Part shown: positions 23,583 to 31,422 of the stretch, piece after piece
Numbering within the stretch: the first letter of the stretch is position 1
Layout: the number at the start of each line of letters is the position of its first letter
Source of the DNA: Thermoleophilia bacterium UBA2241
GTDB lineage: Bacteria; Actinomycetota; Thermoleophilia; UBA2241
Assembly: GCA_002347645.1 (NCBI GenBank)
Contig: DDYF01000039.1
Location: 124,204 to 188,203 of the forward strand
Reading direction: 5' to 3'
DNA length: 64,000 nt
Program-made: the position numbers and the translations under genes
The notes under the pieces: generated by a model
The model's database searches: none
Told to the model about the DNA's origin: nothing
What the model saw: the letters and a program-made list of their open reading frames with translations, nothing else

Positions 23583-23909
23583 GTACGGGCCGGGAGTCAA
23601 ATCAGACGCGACGTCTGATTTACCGCACCAACGCATCACCCACCGCTGGCAGGACATGGCGCGGGACTGGCCGGAAGGTAGGGAAAGTTTCCCTACCTTG
23701 CCGCCCTCGCTCATGCGCTCCTTGGCCCGCTCCCTCTCCCGCGCCAGCCGGCCGCTGTAGCCCGTGCCGGAGGCGGCCTTGTCGCGGGACTTGCCGGTGT
23801 CAGCTTGTGGAAAGTTTCCACAAGCATCCGGGTGGTTGAGATCTGCCTGCCGTTCCTTCGCCCTCTCCCGCTCGCGCGCCCACGGATCTTCGCGGCGGTG
23901 CGGGTGTGG
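23583..23909 (-). pseudogene. Remnant of a ParB/Rep-associated gene carrying palindromes
   Basis: The minus strand has an open frame with no start codon directly after the TGA of the 67-residue gene upstream, and in the same frame. It reads ARERERAKERQADLN, GNFPQADTGKSRDKAASGTGYSGRLARERERAKERMSEGGK (in pieces), which resembles the linker of ParB-like and methylase-associated phage proteins (AKERQ...GKSRDKAAEAVGVSGR). The unit ARERERAKER is partly repeated. After that the frame degenerates. The three perfect palindromes of this region lie inside it. The family link is by pattern only. Confidence 0.35.
23599..23825. repeat. Three perfect palindromes
   Basis: AAATCAGACG-CGA-CGTCTGATTT (23599-23621), AAGGTAGGGAAA-G-TTTCCCTACCTT (two 12-bp arms at 23675-23699) and GCTTGTGGAAA-G-TTTCCACAAGC (two 11-bp arms at 23803-23825). 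The last two share the core GGAAAGTTTCC. They are candidate operator, partition or replication-protein sites; none is followed by a T-run. Confidence 0.7.
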
Positions 23910-24113
23910 TCAGGCCGCCTGGAAGGCGCTGTCATCACCCTCCAGAAGGTCACACAGCGCGTACGCCTCGGCGAGGGCGCCGAAGTCCTCAAGTGTGCCG
24001 TCGGTGTACTGCTGCAACACGAAGTGAAGGTCACGGCCCGCGGCCTGTGCCTTGCGTCCGATGAGCGACAGGACCTCGTCGTTTGTGAGCTCGTATGATG
24101 CAGCGGCGATCAT
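23910..24113 (-). CDS. Small hypothetical protein of the element
   Basis: A 67-residue acidic protein (ELTNDEVLSLIGRKAQAAGRD then LEDFGALAEAYALCDLLEGDD), probably all helical. The start chosen is ATG 24113 with GGAAGGGGGTG upstream; a longer form from 24170 is possible. Its TGA is followed in frame by the degenerate ParB-like segment. No family recognised. Confidence 0.55.
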   Translation of the reverse strand: MIAAASYELTNDEVLSLIGRKAQAAGRDLHFVLQQYTDGTLEDFGALAEAYALCDLLEGDDSAFQAA

Positions 24114-24233
24114 CTCAAGGCACCCCCTTCCTCGCATGTTGAGGGTATCAAAGCGCTCGGCCGGAAGCACGCTCCTCAGCCATATTCTCGTCTCCGCGGC
24201 CCGATACCTTGAAACCCGGCCGCGTCTACGCCC

Positions 24234-24647
24234 TCAGTCCCCGCTCGCCCGCCGCTGCCGCGTGAACCGGTAGGGCCAGGGCTCGGCCAGGCGATAGCCC
24301 GGTTCACGCTCCTCGGCCTCGATCGTCAGACCGTGACGGCGCTTGAGCTTGGAGATCGCGGCCTGCAGCTCGTGCGCTTGTACGTCCACGCCGCGCAGCG
24401 CGAGCTCGGCGCGGAGCAAGACGGGCTCGTCGGGGCTGAGCGCCCGCCCGAGCAGGAGCAGGCCGGCCACGGCGTCCGTGAGCTGCTCGGCGCTGAGCAT
24501 CCTCGAGGGGTGCTCGGCCTCTTCGCGTTCGCGCTCGGCGCGAGCGCAGGGGCGGCAGAGACCCGGTACGTCGTCCGGATCGCGGTAGACACTGAGCACG
24601 GCGCCACACACCTCGCAGGCGGGCTTCGTCGACGTCGCGGTGGTCAT
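24234..24647 (-). CDS. Zinc-knuckle protein of the element
   Basis: A 137-residue protein. A zinc knuckle (CEVCGAVL at residues 11-18, CRPCARAE at 31-38) precedes a helix-rich region (MLSAEQLTDAVAGLLLLGRALSPDE) and a basic end (KLKRRHGLTIEAEEREPGYRLAEPWPYRFTRQRR, in parts) that looks like a winged helix. Its ATG overlaps the stop of the upstream gene by one base. DNA binding is likely; function unknown. Confidence 0.65.
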   Translation of the reverse strand: MTTATSTKPACEVCGAVLSVYRDPDDVPGLCRPCARAEREREEAEHPSRMLSAEQLTDAVAGLLLLGRALSPDEPVLLRAELALRGVDVQAHELQAAISKLKRRHGLTIEAEEREPGYRLAEPWPYRFTRQRRASGD

Positions 24648-25165
24648 CAACGCACCTTCGCCCGGAGCTCGGGCGGCAGAGGGCAGCCCTCGGCGGTCGC
24701 CGCGTCGCGGGCACGCTTGAGCTGCTGCCGCGCTTGCCAGCGCTCGCGCCGCGCCTCCACTTCGGCGAGCAGATCCAAGTGGTGCATGGTCTGCGCCTCG
24801 AGGTGGCACTTTCGACAGAACCCCGTGAGGCGCACCGTAGCCACCCGCCGGCCGCAGCTCGGGCAGAGATCGAGCCGGCCCTGGGCGTCGAGGCGCAGGC
24901 GTTCGTCCAGGACGGCGGGGTCGACAGTGCCGCTCACGAGGTCGTCGCGGATCGTGCGCTTGAGGCTGACGCCGCGGGGCTGGCCGAGGACGGTGCCGGC
25001 CCGGCACCCTTTGCGGCGCAGGGAGATGCGGGCGCGGTGCGCGGCCTGCTGCACGGCGCCCTTGCTGCGGTCGAGCGCTTCGGCGATCGCGGCGGCGCCG
25101 TCGGCGCGGTGCTCGCGCATATAGCGGATCTCGAGGCTGGTCCAGGGGCGTCCGTCGTAGTTCAC
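24647..25165 (-). CDS. HTH plus zinc-finger protein of the element
   Basis: About 172 residues from GTG 25165 (a TTG at 25210 would add 15). The N-terminal region YDGRPWTSLEIRYMREHRADGAAAIAEALDRSKGAVQQAAHRA is a Myb/SANT-like HTH common in phage genes. A CxxC...CxxC finger (CPSCGRRV, CRKCHLE) follows at about 105-125, then a basic helix. It is probably a DNA-binding regulator or HNH-associated factor. Cotranscribed with the gene after it. Confidence 0.65.
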   Translation of the reverse strand: MNYDGRPWTSLEIRYMREHRADGAAAIAEALDRSKGAVQQAAHRARISLRRKGCRAGTVLGQPRGVSLKRTIRDDLVSGTVDPAVLDERLRLDAQGRLDLCPSCGRRVATVRLTGFCRKCHLEAQTMHHLDLLAEVEARRERWQARQQLKRARDAATAEGCPLPPELRAKVR

Positions 25166-25310
25166 AGGACGATGTTGACGGAGAATCTCCGCGCAGGCTG
25201 AACTGCGCAAGACGGAGCGGCCGGCCGCCGCTGCGAACGCGCGCGCGACGGCCGGCCTGGTCCCGGCGCACGACGGGCCTCACGCCGCCGGCGCGGGAGT
25301 GCTTAAGAGC

Positions 25311-25718
25311 TTAGGGCACGGTCGCCCAGATGCGGCGCGCGGCGGTCCGCGAGACGGTCGACGCGTCGATGCCGTAGTCGGCAGCGATGGCGGCGAGCGT
25401 CTCGCCTTTGGCGCGGCGCTCTCGGATGGCGCGGACGTCCGCCGGCGTGAGGCGCGCCCAGGCCTCGGCGACCTCGGAGCGCGAGCGGAGTTCGAGGTGC
25501 GCCGGGGCAAGGCAGTCGGCGCGCGAGCATGTTCTGACGACGACGCACTCGGGCGGCAGGGGGCCGTGCGAGCGGTAGAGCCGCCAGATGGTGTGCGCGG
25601 CCCGTGATCGCCCCGCCTGGTCGAGCTCGACGTGCTTGGGCACCCAGTGGCCGCCCTCGATCTCGACGAGCTCGGGCAGGCCGGTCTCGGTGCGTCGCCG
25701 GCGCTTACGCTTCGCCAC
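25311..25718 (-). CDS. HNH-like protein with C-terminal HTH
   Basis: A 135-residue protein from GTG 25718, six bases after the capsid gene stop. It has a strand-rich N-terminal part, then VVVRTCSRADCLAPAHLELRS, the HNH pattern of phage endonucleases (C-x4-C-x-x-P-x-H-L). The first catalytic His, usually in H-x-C, is Arg here. The tail (TPADVRAIRERRAKGETLAAIAADYGIDASTVSRTA, in parts) is an HTH. Phage HNH proteins help terminase in packaging; next to a lone capsid gene that role is tempting, but activity is doubtful without the His. Confidence 0.7.
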   Translation of the reverse strand: MAKRKRRRRTETGLPELVEIEGGHWVPKHVELDQAGRSRAAHTIWRLYRSHGPLPPECVVVRTCSRADCLAPAHLELRSRSEVAEAWARLTPADVRAIRERRAKGETLAAIAADYGIDASTVSRTAARRIWATVP

Positions 25719-25723
25719 GATCG

Positions 25724-26962
25724 TCAACTGTCGAAGCTGATGAGCTCGACGACGGCCTTCGGGGCGACGACGTGGAAGCCGTAGCGGCCGGCGGCGAGGG
25801 CCTGCGTGATCGCCTTGGTGAAGTTCGTGGAGTGCTCTCCGCTGAAGCTCACCTGCACCGCGTCGCGGGTGTAGAGCTCGAGCGCGGCGCTCGCGAACAC
25901 GAGGGGCTGGCCTTCGGGACAGGCCGTCGAGGCGAGCATGCGCAGGCCCCACAGGCCCTGCGCGTAGTTCACGGCGCGGCCGGGATGCAGGAGGTCGTCG
26001 CCGGTGCCGGCGCACTCGAGGTCGACGAGCTCGAGGTCGTCGGGGTGGGCGAGGAACGTGTCAGCCTGCCATCTGCCGCGGGTGTCGCTCTGCACCTGCG
26101 TGATCGCCTTGCGGATCTGCGCGGAGCGCGTCTCGCTGCCCGAGGTGACGACGCCGATGCCGCTCGTCTCGTACAGCCCGACGAGCTGCGGCGAGGTGCC
26201 GCTGCCCTGGACGACCTGAGACTCGAGCTTCTCGTAGATGCCGCGCGCAAGCAGGGCGACGACGGCCGCCAGGACGCCGGGCTCGGTCAGTGCCTGATGG
26301 CTCACCGGCAGCGTCTCGGCGATGAGCTCGCAGGTCACGGTGTCGGAGTCGAACGTCACGGTGCTCTCGGCGACTGCAGCAGCCTCGGCGGTGCCCGCGG
26401 CGGCCTCGGCGTAGCTCGCCTCTCCGACGACCTCCACGGTCGCCTGGTCGACGGCGATCGCGCGCGGCAGAAGCAGGTCGAGGATCGTGGTCGGCTCGCC
26501 CGCCAGGGGGACCACGCCGGGGCGCTGGAAGTTGACCGACGGGTAGTCGCTCGTCTCCATGAGCGTCTTCAAGCCGCGGCCCGCCTCGGCGGCGGTGAGC
26601 AGAGTGAAGGCCGGGCTACGCGGGATCGGGACCGAGCCGCCGCGCTGCGGGGCCTGTAGGCCAGCGCTCCAGGCGAGGACGTCCTTCACAAGGCCGGCGC
26701 GGCCGCCCTCGTTGGTCGACGCTGTGAACACGGCGCGCGTCTTGCGCACCTGCGTCTGTGCGTGGCCGACGGCCGCGTCCGCGGCGGCGGCGGCCTGCTC
26801 GGCGAGGGCGAGCTTGCTGGCCGGCTTCGCGGCGCCGGCGGGGCCGAGCTTCTCGATCTCGGCGCGCAGGCGATCGAGCTTCTGATGCGCTTCGCGGGCT
26901 TCAGCCCTGCGCTGCTCGAGGGCGAGTTCGGCGGCTTGGATAAGGCTTTGACCTGGCAACAT
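25724..26962 (-). CDS. HK97-fold phage major capsid protein
   Basis: A 412-residue protein. The first 95 residues are a charged coiled coil like the delta/scaffold domain of HK97-type capsids. The shell domain follows: LLPRAIAVDQATVEVV, ESTVTFDSDTVTCELIAETLPVSHQAL, LLARGIYEKLESQVVQG and the hallmark close GLRMLASTACPEGQPLVF, ELYTRDAVQVSFSGEHSTNFTKAITQALAAGRYGFHVV (in parts). ATG 26962 follows AAAGGA. Normal neighbours (portal, protease, terminase) are absent. It could build small capsids for the element, or interfere with or join a helper phage capsid. Confidence 0.9.
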   Translation of the reverse strand: MLPGQSLIQAAELALEQRRAEAREAHQKLDRLRAEIEKLGPAGAAKPASKLALAEQAAAAADAAVGHAQTQVRKTRAVFTASTNEGGRAGLVKDVLAWSAGLQAPQRGGSVPIPRSPAFTLLTAAEAGRGLKTLMETSDYPSVNFQRPGVVPLAGEPTTILDLLLPRAIAVDQATVEVVGEASYAEAAAGTAEAAAVAESTVTFDSDTVTCELIAETLPVSHQALTEPGVLAAVVALLARGIYEKLESQVVQGSGTSPQLVGLYETSGIGVVTSGSETRSAQIRKAITQVQSDTRGRWQADTFLAHPDDLELVDLECAGTGDDLLHPGRAVNYAQGLWGLRMLASTACPEGQPLVFASAALELYTRDAVQVSFSGEHSTNFTKAITQALAAGRYGFHVVAPKAVVELISFDS

Positions 26963-27114
26963 GGCGGGTGTCCTTTGCGTGAGGGGCTAGTCTGCTCCTC
27001 ACAGAGTGCCGCGCGTGTCACGCGCCAGCTTGCGGGGATATGCCGTCCAGCTTCGGAGGATTCGGCCAATGCCGGACGGCGGCAGTAGACGACAGCGGCG
27101 TGTGTGAGGGCGAG

Positions 27115-27309
27115 CTACTCGCCCACGATCGCGCTGGGCACGCGGCGCGGAGGGCGACGATCGTGCCTGCGATCGAGGGGGCGGCGCGCGGCCAGGGCGT
27201 CGGCGAGCTCGGCGCGAAGCTCGGCGCGCAGATCGCGGCGGCGTCGGCGTTCGTCCTCGACGAGCGCCGCGCGCCAGGCGCGCGCCAGGTCGATACGGTG
27301 CGCCTTCAC
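27115..27309 (-). CDS. Small Arg-rich protein of the element
   Basis: A 64-residue, very basic helix (AWRAALVEDERRRRRDLRAELRAELADALAARR) from GTG 27309, which overlaps the upstream stop by four bases (GTGA). That overlap is the main reason to accept it. It may bind nucleic acid or act as a scaffold; no family known. Confidence 0.5.
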   Translation of the reverse strand: MKAHRIDLARAWRAALVEDERRRRRDLRAELRAELADALAARRPLDRRHDRRPPRRVPSAIVGE

Positions 27310-27527
27310 GGCTCGCCGGGCCACGGGCGCCAGGTGAGGTCTTCGCTGGCCGCGTCGTCGCGGGGCAGTACGTAGCCGAGGGCCTGCCGGCGGCGCAGGC
27401 GGGCCCCGCGCTTCTGGCACCGCGGCGAGCAGTACCGCCGGCGGCGGCCGGTGGGCGGCTGGGTGATCGCGCGCCCGCAGGCGGCGCAGTGATCGAGGTC
27501 GTCGGGGCGCTCAGGGCGCGCCTTCAT
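27306..27527 (-). CDS. Small zinc-finger protein of the element
   Basis: A 73-residue protein with CAACGRAITQPPTGRRRRYCSPRCQKRGARLRRR (in parts: CAACGRAI, YCSPRCQKR), a CxxC...CxxxC finger that is common in phage and mobile-element genes and in HNH-associated proteins. AAAGGCGA precedes ATG 27527. Probably DNA binding. Confidence 0.7.
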   Translation of the reverse strand: MKARPERPDDLDHCAACGRAITQPPTGRRRRYCSPRCQKRGARLRRRQALGYVLPRDDAASEDLTWRPWPGEP

Positions 27528-27654
27528 CGGAGGTCGCCTTTCGCGTTGCCGGACAGTCGATCAATTCGCATCGTTCTTTCGGCCTCAGGCTGTCGGGGTG
27601 TGGGGGCGTCATCCCCAGAGATACGAGGGGGGTAGTACCCATGATGTCGAACGC

Positions 27655-27963
27655 TCACGAGTCAGCTCGCGCCTGCTCGTGGCCGACGTCGATGCCCTCG
27701 AACTCCGCAACCAGGGCGGCGCCCGTCGGGGCGTACTCGCCGCAGTCGTCGACGGGCGCGGTCGCCGGCCAGGTGGTGACGAAACGCGTGCGTCCGGTCG
27801 GGTCGACGGCGGGGACGACGAGGACGACCGGGTGCGCGGCGTGGCAATCGCCCAGCGCGAGGGCAGCGCCGCAGTCGGCGCAGGTGCACGCGGGATCGTG
27901 GGTGTCGCCGGCCTGTGGCCGCCAGTGGCGGCAGGTCGAGCAGGTGTGGTCGGTGGTCTTCAT
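27655..27963 (-). CDS. Cysteine-rich hypothetical protein of the element
   Basis: A 102-residue protein. Cysteines form pairs (CSTCRHW, CTCADCG, CHAAH, DDCGEY), suggesting one or two zinc sites. A strong AAAGGAGA precedes ATG 27963. No family is recognised; it resembles the many Cys-rich small proteins of actinobacteriophages. Confidence 0.65.
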   Translation of the reverse strand: MKTTDHTCSTCRHWRPQAGDTHDPACTCADCGAALALGDCHAAHPVVLVVPAVDPTGRTRFVTTWPATAPVDDCGEYAPTGAALVAEFEGIDVGHEQARADS

Positions 27964-28011
27964 GTCGTCTCCTTTGGGACGCGGGATCTCGCGTAGACAG
28001 GCGCCGACACG

Positions 28012-28290
28012 TCAGGCGCCCAGTTCGCCGAGCAGGTGCGCGTACGCGACCGCGTACGCCTGGGCGGTAAAGAGCACGGCCGGGCCGTCGTCCGTGTCGC
28101 GGAACCAGCCGACGAGCACGCTGAGCTCCGGCTTGACGTAGCGACACCACAGGGACATCAGCTCGTCGGGAGTGCAGTCCTGGGCGCCGAGCTCGCGACA
28201 GTCCACCTCGAGCTCGGAGAGCCCTGGCTCGAGGGCGGCGAGGTGCGCCCAGGTGAGGCGCCGGGTCGGGGTGGTGGTGACGGGGGTCAT
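28012..28290 (-). CDS. Small hypothetical protein of the element
   Basis: A 92-residue helix-rich protein (LTWAHLAALEPGLSELEVDCRELG, ELMSLWCRYVKPELSVLVGWFRD). ATG 28290 overlaps the upstream stop by four bases (ATGA). No family recognised. Confidence 0.6.
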   Translation of the reverse strand: MTPVTTTPTRRLTWAHLAALEPGLSELEVDCRELGAQDCTPDELMSLWCRYVKPELSVLVGWFRDTDDGPAVLFTAQAYAVAYAHLLGELGA

Positions 28291-28673
28291 GGCTTGCCGT
28301 CCTCTCTCTTCATGCTGGCGCGGCGCACGGACTCGCGCAGGGTGAGCAGGGTTGCCGTAACGCGGTTGGCGAGCCCGGAGCGTTCCGGCGGTTGGTGGTC
28401 GGGATGGACGAGCCACAGCGGGTCGCGTATCAAGTCATCCGCGATCGGCGGCGTCGCCGGATGAGCGGCGGCCTCCTTGACCCGGCCCTCGGCCAGGCCG
28501 CGCAGGTAGGCCCTGCGCGCCTCGGCGCGGCCGGCTGTCAGGCCACGCTCATACCCCCTCTGCTCAAGCCCGCCGTCCTTCTCGCGCCGCCAGCAGTCCC
28601 AGCACAGGTGTTGCCAAGGTTCGCCCTCGAAGGACTTGCGGCAGACACGGCAGCGACGAGACACGGTGCTCAC
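28287..28673 (-). CDS. Zinc-finger protein beside the origin
   Basis: About 128 residues from GTG 28673. The N-terminus has CRVCRKSFEGEPWQHLCWDCW, a CxxC...CxxC finger, then a long basic helix (ERGLTAGRAEARRAYLRGLAEGRVKEAA). It starts seven bases from the first origin iteron (28681-28690), so its expression or binding may be linked to replication. Confidence 0.6.
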   Translation of the reverse strand: MSTVSRRCRVCRKSFEGEPWQHLCWDCWRREKDGGLEQRGYERGLTAGRAEARRAYLRGLAEGRVKEAAAHPATPPIADDLIRDPLWLVHPDHQPPERSGLANRVTATLLTLRESVRRASMKREDGKP

Positions 28674-28680
28674 GCCGGCC

Positions 28681-28886
28681 TACCGCGCATTACCGCGCAG
28701 GTCAACTCACCGGCGATCACGGGAGGGTGCCTCACGGACTTACCGCGCATTATTTCCCCCTCCCCCCGTGCAGAGAGAAAGCTCCCGAGGGTAGATAACA
28801 CACAGACTACTACTATATTAGTCTCTCTCTCAGGCTCAAGAACACATGCGTGTCTGCTGGGGGAGCGAGAAATAATGCGCGGTAAG
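28681..28886. other. Putative replication origin of the element
   Basis: TACCGCGCAT occurs at 28681-28690, as TACCGCGCAG at 28691-28700, at 28741-28750, and inverted at 28875-28884. The last two belong to an exact 18-bp inverted repeat, CTTACCGCGCATTATTTC at 28739-28756 against 28869-28886. Between the arms is the only AT-rich tract of this part of the element (about 28795-28835, with ACTACTACTATATTAG). It lies directly after the primase-polymerase gene. Iterons plus an AT-rich unwinding region next to a replication gene is the standard layout of a satellite or plasmid origin. An open frame across it is not credible. Confidence 0.65.
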
Positions 28887-28929
28887 TACCTCTGCACCAC
28901 TGGATGCAGGGGAGGAAAGTCCAGCCCTC

Positions 28930-31119
28930 TCAGCATGCCGACCACACCTCGGCCGGGCGCCCCTTCTCACCGGGCACCATGGTCATCTGGGCGAGGCCCG
29001 ACTGCTCGAGGAGCGCCAGGGCGCCGGTGATCTCCCCCCGCGACTTGTGGTGCCCAAGCGTCTCGCGGAGCGCCGAGCGGGTCATCGGGCCCATCATCCG
29101 CAGCTCGTTGAGGATGCGGTCGGCGAGCCGGTCGCCACTGCGATCGCCGAAGATGAAGCGCGCCGAGTCGGCGCAGTAGCGCCACACCTCAAGGGCGGCC
29201 TCGAGGTGCTCGAGGCCGATGAGGACGGCGTCGTCGGCGAGGGCGTAGACCATGGCGAGGCGGACGACCTGGGGCTGACCGCGGGCGATGATCGAGCCGG
29301 TGAGGCCACCCGGTATGTCTCGCAGGAGGGCCTCGTACTCGGCCTCCCAGCGCGCGCGCGCCTCGGGGCTCCAGCCGATCTCGCCGTCGGGGGCGTGCAG
29401 GTGCGCGTCCGCCAGGCGGGCGCGGATGCGCTCGACCTCCTGCCGGTCGGCCTCGCCGCCGAAAGGCAAGCTGCCGTGGCGCGTGGCGTAGACCCAGAGG
29501 AAGCGGTTGGCGAAGCCGTTGGCGGCGTCGGTGTCGGCGAGCGCGCGCCGGAGCTCCTCCAGGGTGACGTGGGTCACGAGGCAGACGTGCGACCCGGTCG
29601 TCTTCGTCGCAGTGCCGCGTGTCATCGAGCCGGCGTCGCCGCTGTCCCACAAGCCGCGGAGGATCGGCGAGAGGGTGCTCTCGCGGCGCCCCATGGCGGT
29701 GAGCACGCGGGCGAACTCGCCCTCGACGAGGAGCAGGCGCTTGTCGGAGACGCCGGCGTCGACGACGTACTCCTCCGTCGCGCCGTCCTTGTCGCGTACG
29801 CCCTTGACGCAGTCGCGGACGCGGTAGATGAGGCCCTCACCGCTCGACAGGCCGGAGGCGACGCACCTGTCGCGCCAGACGGGGTCGACGGCGCCCATGA
29901 GGTTCAACGGCGGGGCGAGGCTGTGCCCCTTGCGTGCGACCGCCGAACTCCCCGCGATGCCCACCCAGAGGAGCGCCCGCTGGGGCTGCCCGCTGACCGT
30001 GAGGCGCGGCCCGTTGCCGATGACCGAGGAGAAGGCGACGAGGCTCGTGAGGAGTACGGCCGCCGGGTCGGCCTCGGTGTTGCCCTCCCAGGCACGCACG
30101 AAGGCGCCCAGCGGGCCGTGGTAGGCCGCCTCGCAGAGCGGCGTCGGCGGCTGGGGGCCGGTGTACGGTGCCGGCTTGGGGGCGCCCTGGCGCTCGAAGA
30201 TCTGCGCCCAGTCGACGTCGTCCTTCGGGTCGCCCGCTCGTCCCTTGTAGCCGCCGCCGGCGGCGCGTACGGACTCGCACGCCTTAGCGATCGTGTCGGT
30301 GCGGTAGTCGGCGCGCTCCCACTTCGGCCTGTAGAGCCCGGAGACGCGGTACATGCGGGCGACGAACTCCTCGTCGCCGTCGCCCCAGAACGCGAGGGCG
30401 TTGCAGAGCGCAAGGTCGGCCTCAGAGTGCGACGGGTAGGCCGAGATGTCGCCGTCCCAGAGGGCGCGCACCTGCTTGCCGTTGGCCGCGGCGAACATGC
30501 GATCGAGGAGCTCCACGTCGGAGAGCGACGGCGCCGAGTCGGTCTGCGTGCAGACGGGCTTCTGCGCTCGGGGCTCCGGCTTGCGGTCGGTGATCTGCTC
30601 GGAGAGCTGCTCGAGCTCGGCCTGGCAGTCGCGGAGCGCGTGCTCGCCGATCGTCCTGCCGGTCATGGCGAAGTAGCGTCCCTCGTCGTAGACCTCGATC
30701 TCGAGCCCGTCGACGACGCGCCTGTTGCGTGAGCCCTCGGGCAGGCGACCGCCGAGGATGAGGTGCACGCCGGTGCCGGAGAAGCTCTCCTCCGTGTAGG
30801 TGTCGAAGGCGTCGACGATGCGCCGGGCCGCCTCCGTGAGGGCGCCCGTCTCGGGGTCGCGGCAGTGGTCCAGGTCGACGCCGACATACTTCGTGCCGGT
30901 GAACACGAAGCCAACGCCGGTGTACTTGCCGCGCGCGAGGGCGGCCACGGCCTCGTCGAACGTGTCCCACGTCGCCGGGTCGTTGCTCTTCGCGTAGCCG
31001 CCGGCGGGGCGGTAGGGCACCTTGGTGGGCTTGCCGTTGCGCTCCCGGAGGCGCCACACGAGCCAGTTGGGCAGCTCGCAGAGTCCGTCGGGGATGTTCT
31101 CGAAGGCGTAGGCCGTCAT
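28930..31119 (-). CDS. Primase-polymerase / DUF3987 replication protein
   Basis: A 729-residue replication protein. Residues 1-165 form an archaeo-eukaryotic primase-polymerase domain: catalytic acids D82 and D84 in YVGVDLDH, the SGTGVHL motif at 114-120, and EVYDEGRYFAMTG around 142-154. A helical region resembling the primase C-terminal part follows (200-290). From about 325 it is a DUF3987-type domain with a P-loop-like GIAGSSAVARKGHS at 387-400. It would prime and start DNA synthesis at the adjacent origin. ATG overlaps the CHC2 gene stop by four bases. Confidence 0.88.
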   Translation of the reverse strand: MTAYAFENIPDGLCELPNWLVWRLRERNGKPTKVPYRPAGGYAKSNDPATWDTFDEAVAALARGKYTGVGFVFTGTKYVGVDLDHCRDPETGALTEAARRIVDAFDTYTEESFSGTGVHLILGGRLPEGSRNRRVVDGLEIEVYDEGRYFAMTGRTIGEHALRDCQAELEQLSEQITDRKPEPRAQKPVCTQTDSAPSLSDVELLDRMFAAANGKQVRALWDGDISAYPSHSEADLALCNALAFWGDGDEEFVARMYRVSGLYRPKWERADYRTDTIAKACESVRAAGGGYKGRAGDPKDDVDWAQIFERQGAPKPAPYTGPQPPTPLCEAAYHGPLGAFVRAWEGNTEADPAAVLLTSLVAFSSVIGNGPRLTVSGQPQRALLWVGIAGSSAVARKGHSLAPPLNLMGAVDPVWRDRCVASGLSSGEGLIYRVRDCVKGVRDKDGATEEYVVDAGVSDKRLLLVEGEFARVLTAMGRRESTLSPILRGLWDSGDAGSMTRGTATKTTGSHVCLVTHVTLEELRRALADTDAANGFANRFLWVYATRHGSLPFGGEADRQEVERIRARLADAHLHAPDGEIGWSPEARARWEAEYEALLRDIPGGLTGSIIARGQPQVVRLAMVYALADDAVLIGLEHLEAALEVWRYCADSARFIFGDRSGDRLADRILNELRMMGPMTRSALRETLGHHKSRGEITGALALLEQSGLAQMTMVPGEKGRPAEVWSAC

Positions 31120-31346
31120 GGCGCGGCCTCGCGCTCTTCGGCGGTGAGCCCGAGCGCCGCGGCGACGTCCTCGGGGCGGCAGCCGCCTGAGCAGGTGAGG
31201 ACGATCGTCCCGTCCGGCCGCTGCTCGACGGTGAGGCGCAGGCGCTCGTCGCCGGCGTGAATCAGGCAGGGGCAGGGGATGCGCCAGGAGCCGTCGTCCA
31301 TGAGGGTGCGGCGGGTGGCGCGGAGTACGAGTGTGTCAATCTGCAT
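31116..31346 (-). CDS. Stand-alone CHC2-type primase zinc finger
   Basis: A 76-residue protein that is nothing but the zinc-binding domain of a DnaG-like primase: CPCLIHAGDERLRLTVEQRPDG then VLTCSGGCRPEDVAAALGL (C-x-C...H...C-x3-C, with the usual D-V-x-x-x-L-G-L end). It overlaps the primase-polymerase start by four bases, so the two almost surely work together, with this part reading template DNA. A free-standing finger is unusual. Confidence 0.8.
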   Translation of the reverse strand: MQIDTLVLRATRRTLMDDGSWRIPCPCLIHAGDERLRLTVEQRPDGTIVLTCSGGCRPEDVAAALGLTAEEREAAP

Positions 31347-31422
31347 GGAGACTCCTGTCGGCGCCGGGCGCCCACCCGGGGGGAAGCAGGCGCCCGGCGC
31401 ATGGTCGGCTAGGGTCGCCGCG

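Noticed and set aside
23515..23760. An 81-residue plus-strand frame containing the three-palindrome area
   Set aside because: No ribosome site or domain; the sequence pattern is better explained by the minus-strand ParB-like remnant and the palindromes.
23803..23825. DnaA box pair
   Set aside because: TTTCCACA resembles a DnaA box, but each half has a mismatch at the first base and the sister palindrome at 23675-23699 does not fit the box at all.
28739..28886. Inverted repeats of an insertion sequence or MITE
   Set aside because: The arms contain the iteron seen nearby in direct orientation and there is no target-site duplication visible; they fit an origin better.
28670..28945. A 91-residue minus-strand open frame over the origin repeats
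   Set aside because: It runs through all the iterons and the AT-rich tract, has no domain, and its only support is a GTGA overlap with the next gene. A non-coding origin explains the region better.
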